Below are positions 5,160 through 6,816 of a DNA stretch of 6,816 bases, one piece after another. The notes under the pieces are model-generated. The model was not told the origin of the DNA and searched no databases. It was given only the letters and a program-made list of their open reading frames with translations. The stretch is from an uncultured Eubacteriales bacterium (GTDB taxonomy: Bacteria; Bacillota; Clostridia; Monoglobales; UMGS1388), in assembly GCA_900551345.1 (NCBI GenBank), contig URVP01000081.1, positions 1 through 6,816 on the forward strand. Reading direction: 5' to 3'. Position numbers and translations under genes: made by a program. Positions within the stretch are counted from its first letter, which is position 1. Each line of letters starts with the position of its first letter.

Positions 5160-5831
5160 TTATGTATTTGTCAGTTCTTCTATTGCTGCCTCAAGCGATA
5201 CTACATAGACAACCGCAATATCATAAAAATTCTGAATATCTACAAATGTATCTGTCATACCATTTATATAATCATGTGCAACTCTATTTCTGCGCAATTT
5301 CAAAGATAAAAAGGCATTTTCCGCATCGTCAAAAGTACATCTTTTATATGCACTTTTTAAATCAGAGCATTTTGCATAATCAGAATCATATTGATCATTT
5401 GTCCCTAATAATGGCTCAAGAAAGTTGATTTGTTCCACGATTTTCTGTATTTTTCGTTGTAACTCTGATACAAAAAATGCCTGCACTCTTAATTTGAATG
5501 CTTGTCCGTTAAAAAGTTCATAGAAGTTATTAGCGTTTAAATATTCAACACCATTTCTATTATATGCTTCCATCTTGTTATACATTTGATCGACAATCGG
5601 TCTCCGATTAATTGCATTTATCTTTGGATAATTTTGTGCAATAGATAATTTGGGATTATCATAAAAATCTTGGCATCTATTTTTGATGTTATATTCAAAA
5701 GAACTTGCTGCACTCATCAGTAAGACTTTAGGATAATTCTTCATAACCATTCTTTCTGAACGAATAGTCTGTGAATCTTGCTCGTATTCTTTAATAAGCT
5801 TATCCAATTCTGCATATCGAGAATTACTCAT
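5160..5831 (-). CDS. HEPN-domain protein (MAE_28990 / RiboL-PSP-like putative ribonuclease)
   Basis: This is a 223-residue, mostly helical protein. Its clearest motif is RNRVAH (181–186) in the context LKLRRNRVAHDY, the Rx4-6H active-site signature of HEPN ribonucleases, with R181 and H186 as expected catalytic residues. The N-terminal helix region (about 7–50, ending VLLMSAASSFEYNIK) also fits HEPN proteins of the MAE_28990/MAE_18760 or RiboL-PSP kind, which are often encoded beside DUF262 proteins in toxin–antitoxin or abortive-infection loci. The RNase role is inferred. No membrane segment is visible. The start at 5831 has AAGGAG (5839–5844) at 7-nt spacing and overlaps the end of the DUF262 gene by 8 nt (ATGAGTAA), indicating translational coupling. 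A TTG nine codons upstream (5858) is possible but less likely. Base composition is visibly AT-richer than the sporulation and hyd genes. Confidence 0.7.
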   Translation of the reverse strand: MSNSRYAELDKLIKEYEQDSQTIRSERMVMKNYPKVLLMSAASSFEYNIKNRCQDFYDNPKLSIAQNYPKINAINRRPIVDQMYNKMEAYNRNGVEYLNANNFYELFNGQAFKLRVQAFFVSELQRKIQKIVEQINFLEPLLGTNDQYDSDYAKCSDLKSAYKRCTFDDAENAFLSLKLRRNRVAHDYINGMTDTFVDIQNFYDIAVVYVVSLEAAIEELTNT

Positions 5832-6816
5832 TGCAACTCTCCTTGCATATTTTGACAACCTTTCTTGCTCTATTAATTCGTCCTTTTATATTATCACTTG
5901 AAGAAGAACCGGAAAGCAAGTATGAAACAAATGTCTCATCGACTTTAAGCTCATCAAAAGATGTTTTATCAACCTTGCCTGTTAATAATATTTTATTGGT
6001 AAAGGCATTTGTACAAGCAGCTACAAATACTGATTCAAAAAGAGTTTTTGAAAATCTGTTGTTTCTAAAAAATGCTCTTTCGCCCAGTGTTGAACATGCT
6101 TCAATAAATGAATTAAACAAATTCTCCAAATACTCAATATACTCCGGATCAAACTTTTTAGTTTTTTGAGAAAACTCATTTAAAAACGTAACCATTTTAG
6201 GTGTATATGTTTCACTTTCATGCAACAACGCTATAGAACGTAAAATTAATTCTATATCGTTACTGTGTAGATCTTGAGTTGGCTTTCCCATCAACTCTCT
6301 CCAATTTTCTTGATTGTTAAGTCGAACTAACATTCTATAGAAATCACAATAATACAAACTTGCTCTTATTTCCTGAGCATTAAGCGGTGTACCACCAGTA
6401 TTAAGACGATTAAAAATTTCAAACATAGATGAACTATTGTCATCAGGTTTATTTTGTCTGACAACTACTGTTCTTAGGAATCTTCGTAATCTGAATTTAA
6501 TCTGTGTATCTTTGTCAAGTGTAAGAAACTTCTCTCCATGATACCTACTTTGATTTGTTGAATCATCACTTAATTTTAGTGTGAAATCTTGAAATATCTT
6601 GTTATCAGGCAAGAGTTCTTCCAATGCAGCACCTTCATTGATTCCTTTTCTAATCATAAATCGAGATGCATTATTTTTAGGAAATCTTCCTTTCACAAAA
6701 AAATATATAGACAAAAATCGTTGTTGTCCATCAATAATTTTATAAGTGTTGTTATCATCACCCTCGGTGTAAAAAAACAATTCCGGAACAGGAAGCCCCA
6801 ATATTAATGATTCTAC
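5824..6816 (-). CDS. DUF262 (GmrSD N-terminal-like) protein, N-terminus missing
   Basis: The 330 visible residues run open through the right edge, so the true start is outside the window; the fragment already begins inside the domain (VESLILGLPVPELFF). It carries the DUF262 hallmark IDGQQR (28–33), a ParB/sulfiredoxin-like nucleotide-binding motif. A second conserved block, FEIFNRLNTGGTPLNAQE (132–149), is typical of the family. DUF262 proteins form the NTPase half of GmrSD-type modification-dependent restriction enzymes and occur in many other defence loci. No HNH-type (DUF1524) nuclease domain follows at the C-terminus, which ends KVVKICKESCNE. The effector is therefore probably the coupled downstream HEPN protein, a pairing known from genomic surveys of HEPN families. 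NTP binding and defence function are inferred. Lower GC content than the left two thirds of the window fits horizontal acquisition. Confidence 0.8.
   Translation of the reverse strand, partial: VESLILGLPVPELFFYTEGDDNNTYKIIDGQQRFLSIYFFVKGRFPKNNASRFMIRKGINEGAALEELLPDNKIFQDFTLKLSDDSTNQSRYHGEKFLTLDKDTQIKFRLRRFLRTVVVRQNKPDDNSSSMFEIFNRLNTGGTPLNAQEIRASLYYCDFYRMLVRLNNQENWRELMGKPTQDLHSNDIELILRSIALLHESETYTPKMVTFLNEFSQKTKKFDPEYIEYLENLFNSFIEACSTLGERAFFRNNRFSKTLFESVFVAACTNAFTNKILLTGKVDKTSFDELKVDETFVSYLLSGSSSSDNIKGRINRARKVVKICKESCNE

Noticed and set aside
5832..5858. TTG start for the HEPN gene nine codons upstream
   Set aside because: It would overlap the DUF262 gene by 35 nt; the ATG at 5831 has a better-placed ribosome binding site and a typical 8-nt coupling overlap.

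Overview
The window comes from the chromosome of an endospore-forming, anaerobic member of the Clostridia (Firmicutes). Three things support this. First, there is a canonical spoIIGA–sigE–sigG sporulation cluster. Second, there are [FeFe]-hydrogenase maturation genes. Third, the base composition is AT-rich with strong GGAGG-type ribosome binding sites. All recognisable genes lie on the minus strand, so transcription runs from high to low coordinates. No tRNA, rRNA, CRISPR array or intact transposase was seen.

Left part (1–2050): hydrogenase maturation operon. It reads, in transcription order, a TM1266-type hydrogenase-system regulator, hydG, then hydF (cut by the window edge). Gaps are 12 and 23 bp. 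HydG makes the Fe(CO)(CN) synthon and HydF is the GTPase scaffold that delivers the 2Fe subcluster to the hydrogenase. A strong sigma-A-like promoter (extended -10, 17-bp spacer) sits just after sigG. Between it and the first gene is a leader of about 150 nt that ends in a terminator hairpin right before the ribosome binding site. An upstream segment is complementary to the hairpin loop, so the leader looks like an attenuator.

Middle part (2056–4603): spoIIGA (membrane aspartic protease), sigE (pro-sigma-E, early mother-cell factor) and sigG (late forespore factor). Upstream of spoIIGA is a perfect 0A box overlapping a -35-like hexamer 22 bp from a -10, the unusual architecture known for the Bacillus subtilis spoIIG promoter. 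Upstream of sigG is a sequence matching the sigma-F consensus at every defined position. The intergenic DNA therefore shows the regulatory cascade: Spo0A~P turns on spoIIGA–sigE, SpoIIGA cleaves pro-sigma-E, and sigma-F in the forespore turns on sigG.

Right part (4604–6816): a gene-free junction of about 550 bp, followed by an AT-richer accessory pair. The junction holds an intrinsic terminator, two pairs of direct repeats with 11-bp periodicity, and a short sequence that reads as the last codons and stop of guaA (VEWE-stop), a common integration site of mobile elements. The pair is a 5'-truncated DUF262 (DGQQR, ParB/GmrS-like) protein overlapping by 8 nt a HEPN-domain protein with an RNRVAH motif. 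This is a plausible two-gene anti-phage or toxin-like module, apparently carried on an integrated element whose edge is at about 5010–5030.
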